Positions 51,309-59,834 of a stretch of DNA of 64,000 nucleotides are shown here, in pieces. Source of the DNA: Stutzerimonas stutzeri (GTDB taxonomy: Bacteria; Pseudomonadota; Gammaproteobacteria; Pseudomonadales; Pseudomonadaceae); assembly GCF_009789555.1 (NCBI RefSeq), contig NZ_CP046902.1, positions 2,930,001-2,994,000 of the forward strand, written 5' to 3'. The translations under genes and the position numbers were made by a program. The notes under the pieces are model-generated. The model had not been told where the DNA came from. It worked only from the letters and a program-made list of their open reading frames with translations, and did no database searches. Position 1 is the stretch's first letter; every line of letters starts with the position of its first letter.

Positions 51309-51374
51309 GCCCCCCCTCGGCGAATAGCTCGACGCGTTGATATGGCTGGCCGCATCGCTGGCCAAGAACTACGC
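51309..51374 (-). pseudogene. Degraded copy of an SDR C-terminus
   Basis: About 60 bp closely resemble the 3' end of the intact SDR gene at 51974-52050 (the stretch that encodes the final SSYINGAELFADGG), with scattered differences and small indels. It lies on the same strand in front of the VOC gene's end. It looks like the residue of a second, lost SDR gene or a local duplication. Confidence 0.5.
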
Positions 51375-51404
51375 CCGTTAGGCACTCGATGTGGGCCCTG
51401 GCGC

Positions 51405-51815
51405 TCAAGTCGACAGCTGGCAAACAGCCTCCAGATTCACTCCGTCAGGGCCCAGTACATAGGCCGCGTAATAATCAGAGTGGTAACGGGGCCTGATCCC
51501 CGGCGCTCCGTTGTCCTTCCCGCCAGCGGCAATGGCAGCCGCATGGAATGCGTCGACCGCCTCATGACTCTGCGCGATCAACGCTATGTGCGCCCCGCAA
51601 CTGGCGATAGCCGCGTGTTGCAGCCAGAGAAAAGGCTTACCTGCAGATCCGAACCCCAGGCGCCGAGGCTTCGATCGTGGAGGATCGGCATCAATGCTCA
51701 TCATCAATGTGATCCCCAGCGGCTTAAGCGACTGCTCGTAGAAATCACGCGCCTGCGACATGTCCGACACACTGATGCCCATGTGATCAATTGCCGACCC
51801 AGCAAACTCACTCAT
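51405..51815 (-). CDS. VOC/glyoxalase-superfamily protein
   Basis: 136 residues. IDHMGISVSDMSQARDFYEQ, then GFGSAGKPFLWLQ, HIALIAQSHEAVDAFHAAAI, GAPGIRPRYHSDYYAAYVLG and PDGVNLEAVC form the two betaalphabetabetabeta modules. It is a paralogue of the VOC gene at 54484. Metal ligands are probably the His near residue 11 and the Glu near the end. Substrate unknown. Confidence 0.85.
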   Translation of the reverse strand: MSEFAGSAIDHMGISVSDMSQARDFYEQSLKPLGITLMMSIDADPPRSKPRRLGFGSAGKPFLWLQHAAIASCGAHIALIAQSHEAVDAFHAAAIAAGGKDNGAPGIRPRYHSDYYAAYVLGPDGVNLEAVCQLST

Positions 51816-51973
51816 CAGGTAACTCCTTAAGGCGCCGATTGTTCGGCAGATTCGTAAATTCGCTACCTACAGCGAGCATCGCCGACAGCACGGCGCGGCC
51901 GTATTTAGGAGCAGGCTAGTTCTCCTAGGTTTTATGGAGATTAGCGAGGGGCAAAGCGGCTACTCCTAGCCGA

Positions 51974-52714
51974 TCAGACCTGGGAGGCGCCGCCGTCGGC
52001 GAACAGCTCGGCGCCGTTGATGTAACTCGACGCATCGCTCGCCAGGAAGAGCGCGGTCTGCCCGATCTCGTGCACCTGGCCGATCCTTCCGAGCGTGCTC
52101 TTCTCGTTGAACACATCGATCACCTGCTGAGCGTTTTCGCCAAGCACGTCGCGTAGGGACGGGGTGTCCACTGGCCCCGGGCTGAGCAAGTTAATGCGTA
52201 CGCCCGAGCCTTTGATGTCGAGAATCCAGCTCCTCACCATCGCGCGTAAGGCTGCCTTGGTGGCTCCGTAGACGCTCATGCCAGGCCCCGGATTGATCGA
52301 AGAAGTCGAGCCGATGATGACGACGCTGCTCCCCTCGCCCATCAACGGCAACGCCCCCTGCACGGTAAACGTGGTGCCTTTGACATTGGTTGCGAACACC
52401 CGATCGAAACCCGCTTCAGTGATTGCCCCCAGAGGCTCGACTTCACCCATCCCGGCGTTGGCGATTAGCACATCGATACGGCCGTGGACCGCTCTGATAT
52501 GCGTAAACAGTTCGGCGAGGTCGGCAGGATTCGAGATATCGGTCCGCACGGCAGACGCATTCCCACCGAGGCGGCTCACGGCTTCGTCGAGCTGAGGCTG
52601 GCGACGCCCGGTGATGATCAGGTCGGCGCCCTGGCTGGCGAACGCTTCGGCGATCGCAAAGCCGAGGCCCGAAGAACCGCCAGTGACCAGCACAACCTTG
52701 TTTTTGAATTGCAT
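51974..52714 (-). CDS. SDR-family oxidoreductase
   Basis: 246 residues from ATG 52712-52714 (GAGG 8 nt upstream). Cofactor motif VLVTGGSSGLGFAIAEAFAS, NAG motif LIANAGMGE, catalytic Ser in IIGSTSSIN and YxxxK in VYGATKAALRAM. The end SYINGAELFADGGASQV is a classical SDR C-terminus. Divergent from a TetR gene, with three palindromes in between, so it is the likely target of that repressor. Substrate unknown. Confidence 0.92.
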   Translation of the reverse strand: MQFKNKVVLVTGGSSGLGFAIAEAFASQGADLIITGRRQPQLDEAVSRLGGNASAVRTDISNPADLAELFTHIRAVHGRIDVLIANAGMGEVEPLGAITEAGFDRVFATNVKGTTFTVQGALPLMGEGSSVVIIGSTSSINPGPGMSVYGATKAALRAMVRSWILDIKGSGVRINLLSPGPVDTPSLRDVLGENAQQVIDVFNEKSTLGRIGQVHEIGQTALFLASDASSYINGAELFADGGASQV

Positions 52715-52738
52715 GAGAAATACCTCAACGAGTGAATA

Positions 52739-52847
52739 TGTAGCGAACACTACATGGAGCCATGGTTATCCGCAAACTATTTAGCGATCACTAAATTCAA
52801 TCGACCAGGCAAGAACGTATTTGAACTTGTATGTAGCGATCGCTACA
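52739..52847. promoter_or_regulatory. Three TetR-type operator palindromes
   Basis: Three 16-bp dyads with the same core occur in the SDR-TetR divergent region: TGTAGCGAACACTACA (52739-52754), TTTAGCGATCACTAAA (52780-52795) and the perfect TGTAGCGATCGCTACA (52832-52847). Centres are 41 and 52 bp apart. All share TAGCGA with CTA on the far side. This is the expected pattern for self- and neighbour-repression by the adjacent TetR protein. Confidence 0.75.
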
Positions 52848-52875
52848 GTTGTCGTATCAACCTCGAGAGACAGCC

Positions 52876-53523
52876 ATGAACGAAAAACCCAGGCAGCGCC
52901 GCCCCGCCTTCGACCGGGAGCGAGGTATAGCCATCGCACAGGCAATGTTTCATCAGCGTGGTTTCGACGCGGTCAGCCTGGCCGACCTGACCGAGGCCAT
53001 GAACATCAAGCCGCCAAGCTTTTACGCCGCCTATGGCAGCAAGGCCGAGCTGTTCGAGCGCGCGATGCATCGCTACGCCGGTGAAAACGCGCTCCCGATG
53101 GACAGATTGCTGGCACCGGATCGCCCTCCCGCAGAAGCGCTAACCTCTCTACTGGTTGCTGCTGCGCAGCAGTACGGGCGAGATAGCGCTTTGCGTGGCT
53201 GCCTGATCACCGAAGGCATGCGCGCGGACGATCCGGTCGCTCGAAACACGGCCGAGAAATTCGGCGACGCCGGAATCCAGGCGATCCGCCGCTACCTGGA
53301 TCAGGTATGCCCGGACGCCGCGCAGGCGCTGGCTGACTACATGCTGATCACCCTGCGGGGGCTGTCTGCGGCAGCATGCAGTGGCATGTCCAGTGAGCGC
53401 CTGGTGGACGTGGCGCGGATTGCCGGCAGGCTGCTTGCCCATGAGCTCGAGGCAAGCGACAGTGCTGCGGATTCCGGAGCCACCGAGCATGGCCGCTACC
53501 CCGGCAGAATCAGCGATCAGTGA
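52876..53523 (+). CDS. TetR-family transcriptional regulator
   Basis: 215 residues from ATG 52876. N-terminal HTH (about 10-60: GIAIAQAMFHQRGFDAVSLA, then MNIKPPSFYAAYGSKAELFE) and a ligand-binding helical domain with the GCLITEGMRADDP stretch seen in the AcrR/YjdC-like C-terminal family. Divergent from the SDR gene. Its 3' end overlaps the convergent reductase gene by 14 bp. Confidence 0.92.
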   Translation: MNEKPRQRRPAFDRERGIAIAQAMFHQRGFDAVSLADLTEAMNIKPPSFYAAYGSKAELFERAMHRYAGENALPMDRLLAPDRPPAEALTSLLVAAAQQYGRDSALRGCLITEGMRADDPVARNTAEKFGDAGIQAIRRYLDQVCPDAAQALADYMLITLRGLSAAACSGMSSERLVDVARIAGRLLAHELEASDSAADSGATEHGRYPGRISDQ

Positions 53524-54487
53524 TAGCCGTACCGGCGATGCTCTCGGCGAATCCGACGCCCAGCAGCTTTGCTGGCGTCTCGAAACCCGGCCGTCGTTCA
53601 CCACTCATTACCCGGCGTGCCGCCTCTACTGCCGCAAGCGGCGTGTAGGTGTAGCCATTGACGGTTTCGATCACTGAACGCGCGACAGTGCCGTCAGCGC
53701 CGGTCACCTCGGCCACTGCTCGGGCGCGATGAGCTTCACGTTGTTGCGCGTCCGGACCCTCGGGGACCTGTGAGAGGTTTCCTTCTGGGAAGGGTTCGCC
53801 GGAAAAATGCACAAACATTGAAATGTTGGGAATGCCGGTGGAGTGCCAGCCGGTGACCAGATCACCGAAGGACAGCGGCGCACACAGTTCCAGGCCATCG
53901 CCAAAATCGAAGTGTCGCGGTTGCGCATCGGGTGTTGCCACAAGCTGCCCGTCAATCCGTGCTAGGAGCCCCGCTCCAATGATCTCGCTGACGCTCATGG
54001 CGGAGCCACGCGACATGGAACCCGCGACCTGAAGTGCGATGCTAAGTGACTGCGGATCCTGCACACGGCGAGCGACATACACCGCGAGGCAGTCCGTCGG
54101 CACCACGTCCCAGCCAACGCCAGGCAGCAGCATGACACCCGACTCGGCCGCCTCACCGCCCAATCGCTCAGCCAACCGGTACACATTGATCTCGGCCGTG
54201 ATATCCAGATAGTCGACGCCAGCCTTGATGCAGGCCCGCATCAAGGCATCGGCGGTCTGCACGAAGGGCCCGGCAAAGTTCACCAGTACGCCGATGCCCT
54301 CCAGGGATTCGGCTGTTCGGGCATCGGGCGTGAACACGCGATAAGGAACGTCCAACTGGGCAGCCAGCACGCGCAGCTTGTCGTGGCTGCGCCCGGCAAT
54401 GACGATTTCCAGTCCCTGCGCTACGGCATACTCGGCCGCCATGCGCCCCATGTAGCCGGTTGCGCCATAGATCATTAACGTCTTCAT
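53510..54487 (-). CDS. Saccharopine dehydrogenase-like NAD(P)-binding protein
   Basis: 325 residues. The N-terminal Rossmann motif is MIYGATGYMGRMAAEYAVAQ; ILVNFAGPF-like GVLVNFAGPFVQTADALMRA and DYLDITAE place it in the saccharopine dehydrogenase/trans-acting enoyl reductase group. The C-terminal half (GDLVTGWHSTGIPNISMFV) is the partner domain. True substrate unknown. It is the third gene of an SDR-VOC-reductase operon, overlapping the VOC gene by 4 bp. Confidence 0.85.
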   Translation of the reverse strand: MKTLMIYGATGYMGRMAAEYAVAQGLEIVIAGRSHDKLRVLAAQLDVPYRVFTPDARTAESLEGIGVLVNFAGPFVQTADALMRACIKAGVDYLDITAEINVYRLAERLGGEAAESGVMLLPGVGWDVVPTDCLAVYVARRVQDPQSLSIALQVAGSMSRGSAMSVSEIIGAGLLARIDGQLVATPDAQPRHFDFGDGLELCAPLSFGDLVTGWHSTGIPNISMFVHFSGEPFPEGNLSQVPEGPDAQQREAHRARAVAEVTGADGTVARSVIETVNGYTYTPLAAVEAARRVMSGERRPGFETPAKLLGVGFAESIAGTAITDR

Positions 54488-54885
54488 TGGACGTGCTGCC
54501 AGTTCTTGTAGACGAATTCCAGGCTGTACCCGTCAGGGTCCAGAACATTGGCCGCGTAGTAGTTCGGGTCGTAATGCAGCCGTGCGCCCGGTGCGCCGTT
54601 ATCGACCGCGCCGTGGGCCAATGCGGCCGCATAGGCAGCTTCAGCCTGGGCTTTGCTGTCTGCGACAAAACCGACATGCACAGCGCGCCCTTCAACGTCC
54701 CCCTCGCGCAACCAGAAAAACATCCGGCCATTGGCGCCGAATCCTTTCAGGTCCGGATGCCCAGGCGGGCCGTCCTTGCCGTCGTAGTCCAGGCGAGCAG
54801 TGATGCCGAGCGGCGCCAAGGCCGCCTCGTAGAAACGAATGGAGCGCTCGATCTCGCTCACAGACAGAAAAATATGATCCAGCAT
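54484..54885 (-). CDS. VOC/glyoxalase-superfamily protein
   Basis: 133 residues from ATG 54883-54885 (AGGAG 8 nt upstream). MLDHIFLSVSEIERSIRFYE, GFGANGRMFFWLREGD, AVHVGFVADSKAQAEAAYAA and NYYAANVLDPDGYSLEFVYK are VOC hallmarks, with His at residue 4 and Glu near 125 as likely metal ligands. Between an SDR gene (19-bp gap) and a reductase gene (4-bp overlap), so all three should act in one pathway, perhaps detoxifying a reactive carbonyl. Confidence 0.88.
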   Translation of the reverse strand: MLDHIFLSVSEIERSIRFYEAALAPLGITARLDYDGKDGPPGHPDLKGFGANGRMFFWLREGDVEGRAVHVGFVADSKAQAEAAYAAALAHGAVDNGAPGARLHYDPNYYAANVLDPDGYSLEFVYKNWQHVQ

Positions 54886-54904
54886 GGCAACGTCTCCTAA
54901 TCGT

Positions 54905-55648
54905 TCAGATGATGTAGCCGCCCGCGACTTCAATGGACTGGGCATTGATCCAAGCGCCCTCTTCCGACAACAGCATGACGATGATCCGAGCCACATCTTC
55001 GGGCTCACCGACCCTGCCCAGCGCCGTTTGCGCGGCCAGCATCGCTTCGAACTCATCATTGAGCCCGCCGCCCAACTCGGTTCGAATCGCCCCTGGGGAA
55101 ACCGCATTGGCCCGGATACGCCGATCACCGAACTCCTTGGCCATATAGCGCGTAAGCACTTCCAGCCCACCCTTGAACGCCGCATAAGGCGCCACCCCGG
55201 CCGTGGCCACGCGTGTGGTGGCGCTGGTCAGGTTGACGATGCTGGCGTTTTCTTCCAGTAGCGGCAGCAATGTCTGCGTCAGGAAGAAAGGACCTTTGAG
55301 ATGAATATTGAACAGTCCATCGAACTGCGCCTCGCTGACCGAGGCCAACGGGTTGAACAGGCCGTAACCGGCGTTATTCACCAAACCTGCGAGGGTAGTC
55401 GTACCCCAGGTGTGATGGAGCGCAGCGAGGACCGCCTCCCGGAACGCCTCGAAACTTCCGACATCACCTACGTCGAGCTTCAGCGCAACGGCCTCGCCGC
55501 CGGCTTGCTCGATGCGTCGCACCACCTCCTCGGCGGCGTCTGGATGGTGGTTGTAGGTGAGGATGACGCCCATGCCGCGCCGGGCGGCGTGTTCCGCTGC
55601 GCTGGCACCAATCCCTCGACTGCCTCCGGTAATGACGATAACGCCCAT
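54905..55648 (-). CDS. SDR-family oxidoreductase
   Basis: 247 residues from ATG 55646-55648 (GGGAG 6 nt upstream). Cofactor motif VIVITGGSRGIGASAAEHAA, GLVNNAGYG, catalytic Ser in VNLTSATTRV and YxxxK in APYAAFKGGLEVL, ending INAQSIEVAGGYII. First gene of the three-gene leftward operon and divergent from an AraC-type gene 137 bp away, its likely regulator. Substrate unknown. Confidence 0.92.
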   Translation of the reverse strand: MGVIVITGGSRGIGASAAEHAARRGMGVILTYNHHPDAAEEVVRRIEQAGGEAVALKLDVGDVGSFEAFREAVLAALHHTWGTTTLAGLVNNAGYGLFNPLASVSEAQFDGLFNIHLKGPFFLTQTLLPLLEENASIVNLTSATTRVATAGVAPYAAFKGGLEVLTRYMAKEFGDRRIRANAVSPGAIRTELGGGLNDEFEAMLAAQTALGRVGEPEDVARIIVMLLSEEGAWINAQSIEVAGGYII

Positions 55649-55785
55649 GACGTGCTCCCTGACTTTTGAATGAGCCTCCACAGTAATGAGCATCGCCATG
55701 GCGTACGCAGCCGTTCCTACTCGAAACCTGCCTGTTTCTGCTTTTTGCTTGCGCTGCTCGCGCTTCGCCATTCAGCATGGCCGGC

Positions 55786-56679
55786 ATGAACGATCAACTG
55801 AACGAACTCCGCATCCTCGCCGCCAAGGCCGAAAACCGCCGCACGGAGACGGGCATTCCTCGCGTCGCCATGGTCCAGGGCAAGATTCCCGAACACATGC
55901 TGGCGGCGGTCTATGACCCGATGATCAACCTGATCCTGCAGGGCAGCAAAACCATGACCGTGGGCGATCGCACGCTGCGGTATGACCCGGCGACCTATTT
56001 CGTCATGTCCATCGAGCTGCCCGCAGTGGGCACGGTGCACCCTGCGGAATCAGGCGAGCCCTATCTGGCCATCAGCCTGACGCTTGACCCCGCTGTGTTA
56101 TCCACCCTGCTGGCGGACCTGCCCAAACCCGTCGGGCATCATGAAAGCGACCCCGGTTTTTCAGTAGCTGCCGTTACGCCAGAGCTGATGGATGCCTGGG
56201 TGCGCATGTTGCGATTGATGGGCAACCCGGATGACATCGCAGCCCTCGCTCCAGCGTACGAACGCGAGATTCTGTTTCGCGTGTTGCAAGGCCCCCATGG
56301 TTGGATGTTGCGGGAAATCGCAGCGCCGGATACCGCCATGGCTCGAGTAAATCTGGCCATTCAGTGGATCCGCCGAGACTTTGCGGAGCCCATCAGGGTT
56401 GAAAGTCTGGCGCAAAAAGCGGCGATGAGCGTCTCGGCCTTTCACCGTCACTTCAAAGCGGTGACGACCTTGAGTCCGTTGCAATATCAAAAACGTGTGC
56501 GATTGCTTCAGGCGCGGATGCTCATGGTGGCCAGCGCCAGAAGCGTCACGGCCGCGGCATGCGAGGTGGGCTATGAAAGCCCCACACAGTTCAGCCGGGA
56601 TTATGCGCGGGTGTTTGGCCTCCCTCCTGCCAGCGACGCACGAAGAATTCTCGGGGAAGCGAAGGCGTCCAGAAATTAA
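55786..56679 (+). CDS. AraC-family regulator with AraC_N domain
   Basis: 297 residues from ATG 55786; an in-frame ATG at 55777 is the alternative and neither has a strong ribosome site. The AraC_N domain (about 20-170: GIPRVAMVQGKIPEHMLAAV, YDPMINLILQGSK, YFVMSIELPAVGTV) precedes the double HTH (about 190-285: ESLAQKAAMSVSAFHRHFKA, EVGYESPTQFSRDYARVFG). This type often controls adjacent oxidoreductase genes, consistent with the divergent SDR-VOC operon. Confidence 0.9.
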   Translation: MNDQLNELRILAAKAENRRTETGIPRVAMVQGKIPEHMLAAVYDPMINLILQGSKTMTVGDRTLRYDPATYFVMSIELPAVGTVHPAESGEPYLAISLTLDPAVLSTLLADLPKPVGHHESDPGFSVAAVTPELMDAWVRMLRLMGNPDDIAALAPAYEREILFRVLQGPHGWMLREIAAPDTAMARVNLAIQWIRRDFAEPIRVESLAQKAAMSVSAFHRHFKAVTTLSPLQYQKRVRLLQARMLMVASARSVTAAACEVGYESPTQFSRDYARVFGLPPASDARRILGEAKASRN

Positions 56680-56839
56680 CGGGTGGAAGGAGACGCGAAA
56701 AACTTCCTGAGGCTTTTGCCTAAACGAACAGTGAAAGGCAGCAGTCGGCCAATAGCTGCCTGTTCGTAACGGGGGAAAGCTTCCGGAAGGGGATGCCTGA
56801 ACGCGTATGCTTACGAACTCGCGCTGTAGGTACTACGAC

Positions 56840-57934
56840 ATGCCCTCAATTCATACCCTGAACGCTCGCGGCAACATTCTGCTCCCTGTAATGCGTGAGT
56901 GCTTTTCCCTCAGCGATGCACGTACCTTTGCTGAAATACAGAATTTTCATGGCGAGTGCGTCGGTATCCTTAAAGCCAAGGGGATCGACTACGCCTCGCT
57001 CAGGACAGCCCTGACCCCGCAACCAACAAAGCACGAGGCGGCGTTCCTTTTCGATACGGATCTTTGTGCCCGGAGCTTCGTGCCTGGAGTGGAGTGCGCC
57101 GAAGCGCTATTTAGCGCGCTGGATGCCCAAACGACCCAAAGCATCTTGGGTGGAGAGCTTTTCGGCTCAGGCGATCAGCTTGCGCGCAAGCTGCTGGATC
57201 CCGCAGTAGTCAGCATAAAACCGAGTTTCCGTCTGCCCGATACGTGCTTCGTCTTGTACGTGAACAACCTGTCCGAAGGTGCTATTGCTGCCGTCGACAC
57301 CAAACTCCAGCAGCTTCCTGCCTACGTAGGCTACTTGCCGTGCACTTACTCAAGCGCAGCCAAAACCTTCACCTCGCTGAACCTGATGAATTATGTGATC
57401 AAGCATGGCGGTACAGTCATCATGGGGCACGAAGATGATCGACCGAACACGCAGGACTTTAAGCTCCACCAGAATGACTACGTGAAACAGGGTTTCCGAC
57501 TCAGGAGCATTCAGTCGATCTACTTCGGCACATTCCTCTCGTACAAGCCTGAACGCCTGCTGCTCGATGTCACCGACGACGACCTGGAGGTCGCGGTAAG
57601 GGCCATGTCGCCTGCTGTAGCACCGCTGGCAGAGTTCACGGTCCTCATTGAGGATGCCAAGTTCGAGAAGTACCTTCAGACCACGAAACTAGGAAAACTG
57701 CGAAAGGCCGGCTTGGCAGAACTGACCAAGGCCGAGCTTGAAACCGCAATCCGAAGCAAGCTGCGGATGAACTACCTGTACAACCTCGAGTGGGTGAGCC
57801 AACCGACCCATCAGCTCAGCAAATTCAACATCCTGCTTGAGTTCCCGCGAGTTGGCGGCCACCCGGAACGTGTAGTTGTGGCCCTGGAGTACCGCCCGGT
57901 CGACCGCATCCTTCGCCTTGTCACCATTACCTGA
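56840..57934 (+). CDS. Unknown protein upstream of the Gabija-like pair
   Basis: 364 residues from ATG 56840 (TAGG 9 nt upstream); an in-frame ATG at 56807 would add 11. No family is recognised. The sequence is soluble, without signal peptide or membrane helices. Stretches such as LSLSDARTF-like ECFSLSDARTFAEIQNFHGE, FLFDTDLCARSFVPGVECAE, GGTVIMGHEDDRPNTQDFKL and a Lys-rich region near 295-320 (TTKLGKLRKAGLAELTKAEL) give no catalytic signature. It is intact and on the same strand as the OLD nuclease and helicase genes, 190 bp before them. It could be a defence accessory protein or an unrelated gene in the same island. Confidence 0.75.
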   Translation: MPSIHTLNARGNILLPVMRECFSLSDARTFAEIQNFHGECVGILKAKGIDYASLRTALTPQPTKHEAAFLFDTDLCARSFVPGVECAEALFSALDAQTTQSILGGELFGSGDQLARKLLDPAVVSIKPSFRLPDTCFVLYVNNLSEGAIAAVDTKLQQLPAYVGYLPCTYSSAAKTFTSLNLMNYVIKHGGTVIMGHEDDRPNTQDFKLHQNDYVKQGFRLRSIQSIYFGTFLSYKPERLLLDVTDDDLEVAVRAMSPAVAPLAEFTVLIEDAKFEKYLQTTKLGKLRKAGLAELTKAELETAIRSKLRMNYLYNLEWVSQPTHQLSKFNILLEFPRVGGHPERVVVALEYRPVDRILRLVTIT

Positions 57935-57981
57935 CTACCCCAAGCCTTCAGAACATGGTCTTGCCTAACCGCTGCTGGACT

Positions 57982-58002
57982 GACATTGCTCTTTTCAATG
58001 TC
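57982..58002 (+). terminator. Stem-loop between the unknown gene and the OLD nuclease gene
   Basis: A perfect 7-bp inverted repeat, GACATTG and CAATGTC, with a loop CTCTTTT. No T-run follows. It could partly terminate the upstream transcript or mark separate transcription of the two-gene defence unit; a TATGCT box-like sequence lies about 10 bp further right. Confidence 0.35.
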
Positions 58003-58124
58003 GGGTGTCTTATGCTGCAGTTAGAGGGTAAAAAGGCAAATGCACCACCAAGGACGAGCTGTGGCGACTGTGACATGAGCAGAGCCCCCAGTTTCATATA
58101 CGAAGTTATGGAGAACGTTGCTCG

Positions 58125-59834
58125 GTGAAAATCAGAAAAATTACGATCAAGAACTTTCGTGGGGTGAAAGAGCTTGACTGGGCCCTTCCTGCATCCGACA
58201 TCTTCTGCCTCATAGGGAAGGGCGACTCCTCCAAGTCGACGATCCTAGAGGCAATCCGATTTACGTTCTATCCCCAATGGAATCTCACGCTCAGCGATTC
58301 AGACTTCTATCAATGCAAGGTCGAGAACACCATCACCATAGAAGTCACGATTGGCAATCTGGCTGAAGAGTTCTGCTCACTACACAAGTACGGCCCCTAC
58401 CTCCGCGGCTGGGACGCAGCTGCTCGAATTCTCACGGACGAGCCGGACGACCATCTAGAGAATGTTTTGACCGTACGGCTCACGGTCGAAAAGGATCTGG
58501 AGCCGAAGTGGATCGTGGTCTGTGATCGCAACCCCGAGGGGACACCGTTCAAGCAAGCTGACAGAAACAAAGTCAGTGTGGGCCTGATCGGTGCGTACAG
58601 TGAGAAACAACTGTCCTGGGCGAATGGAACAGCGCTGGCCAAAATCACGGAGGCACAGAGCTTGAACGAGCTGCTGGCGAATGTCTCCAGAAACGCCAGG
58701 ACATCGCTAGACACCGATCGTGATGCCAATCTTGTTAACTTCGATGCGGCGGCGGCGAAATCACAAGAGATGGCCAAGCTGCTCGGCGTACCTGTGGTGG
58801 ATTCCTACAAAGCTCACCTTGATCTGAGCTCCCTAAATCTGAAAGTGGGCGGGCTGTCGCTGCACGACGGCGATATGCCGCTACGTCAGTTGGGCCTTGG
58901 ATCGCGCCGGATGCTTCTGTGCGGCATTCAAACTGTGGGGCTAGAAGAAGGCCACATCACCTTGTTTGATGAGGTGGAGTTTGGCCTAGAGCCGCACCGG
59001 ATCACCCGCCTCATCAAGCACGTGAGAGATGACGAACGAGGGCAGTACTTTCTCACGACCCACTCTCCAGCCGTGCTGCGCGAACTCACCGTGAATGAGC
59101 TTCATGTGGTTCACAACGCCGACGGCGTGGTTCAGATCATTTCCGCTGCCAAAGAAGGCCTTGAGGATCACGAGGTTCAAGGGAAGATTCGATCAAGCAC
59201 CGAAGCATTTCTGGCAAAGAAGGTGGTGGTTTGCGAAGGCGCAACAGAGGTCGGCTTCCTGAGGGGTTTTGACGACTTCCAGATGGCGAGCAAGAAGGAT
59301 CCGTTTTCCTTCCACGGTGTTGCGCTGCTAGATGCAAAGGGAGGCAGCAAGGTAAAGGCACTTGCGAAAGCCTTCAAATCGCTTGGCTATGACGTGACGG
59401 TGCTCGCTGATGGTGACGCCGAAGATCAGTTCTCTCCAAAGGATGAGAAAGAGCTAGCGGCTCTGAACATCCCAGTTCTGATGTGGAGCGACAAGCTTTC
59501 ACTTGAGGAGAGGGCCTTTCAGGATCTTCCGTGGCCAAGCGTGCTAGCTAGTTTAAAACTCGCTCAAGACGAGCTGAGCTTCCCTGTGTACGACCATGTG
59601 CGCTCTAGGCTCCTTGCAGGAGATTTAGACAAGGACGCTGGCACTTGGATAGATCGTCCTGAGCTGCGTACAGCCATAGGTGTTGCGGCGAAGAAGTCCT
59701 GCTGGTTCAAGGACACCACTAGGGGTGACTTATGGTTTAAGGCGGTAAGCCAAGCCTTCCTCGACGCTGATTTCGCCCAAAAGAACCTTGCACTTGAGCT
59801 CGGCAAGCTTTGGGCATGGGCAGAACATGTCTGA
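58125..59834 (+). CDS. gajA: OLD-family ATPase/TOPRIM nuclease (GajA-like)
   Basis: 569 residues, close to GajA of the Gabija defence system (about 578). ABC-type ATPase at the N-terminus: MKIRKITIKNFRGVKELDW, P-loop LIGKGDSSKSTILEAI (Ser in place of the usual Gly before Lys), LGLGSRRMLL signature, Walker B ITLFDEVEFGLEPHRI and switch His in FLTTHSPAVLREL. C-terminal TOPRIM: Glu in VVVCEGATEVGFLRGF, DAKGGSK and the DxD in VLADGDAEDQF. Known role: GajA is a sequence-specific nicking endonuclease controlled by nucleotides. The start is GTG; a six-codon frame (58108-58128) ends across it. The helicase gene overlaps its end by 8 bp. Confidence 0.85.
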   Translation: MKIRKITIKNFRGVKELDWALPASDIFCLIGKGDSSKSTILEAIRFTFYPQWNLTLSDSDFYQCKVENTITIEVTIGNLAEEFCSLHKYGPYLRGWDAAARILTDEPDDHLENVLTVRLTVEKDLEPKWIVVCDRNPEGTPFKQADRNKVSVGLIGAYSEKQLSWANGTALAKITEAQSLNELLANVSRNARTSLDTDRDANLVNFDAAAAKSQEMAKLLGVPVVDSYKAHLDLSSLNLKVGGLSLHDGDMPLRQLGLGSRRMLLCGIQTVGLEEGHITLFDEVEFGLEPHRITRLIKHVRDDERGQYFLTTHSPAVLRELTVNELHVVHNADGVVQIISAAKEGLEDHEVQGKIRSSTEAFLAKKVVVCEGATEVGFLRGFDDFQMASKKDPFSFHGVALLDAKGGSKVKALAKAFKSLGYDVTVLADGDAEDQFSPKDEKELAALNIPVLMWSDKLSLEERAFQDLPWPSVLASLKLAQDELSFPVYDHVRSRLLAGDLDKDAGTWIDRPELRTAIGVAAKKSCWFKDTTRGDLWFKAVSQAFLDADFAQKNLALELGKLWAWAEHV

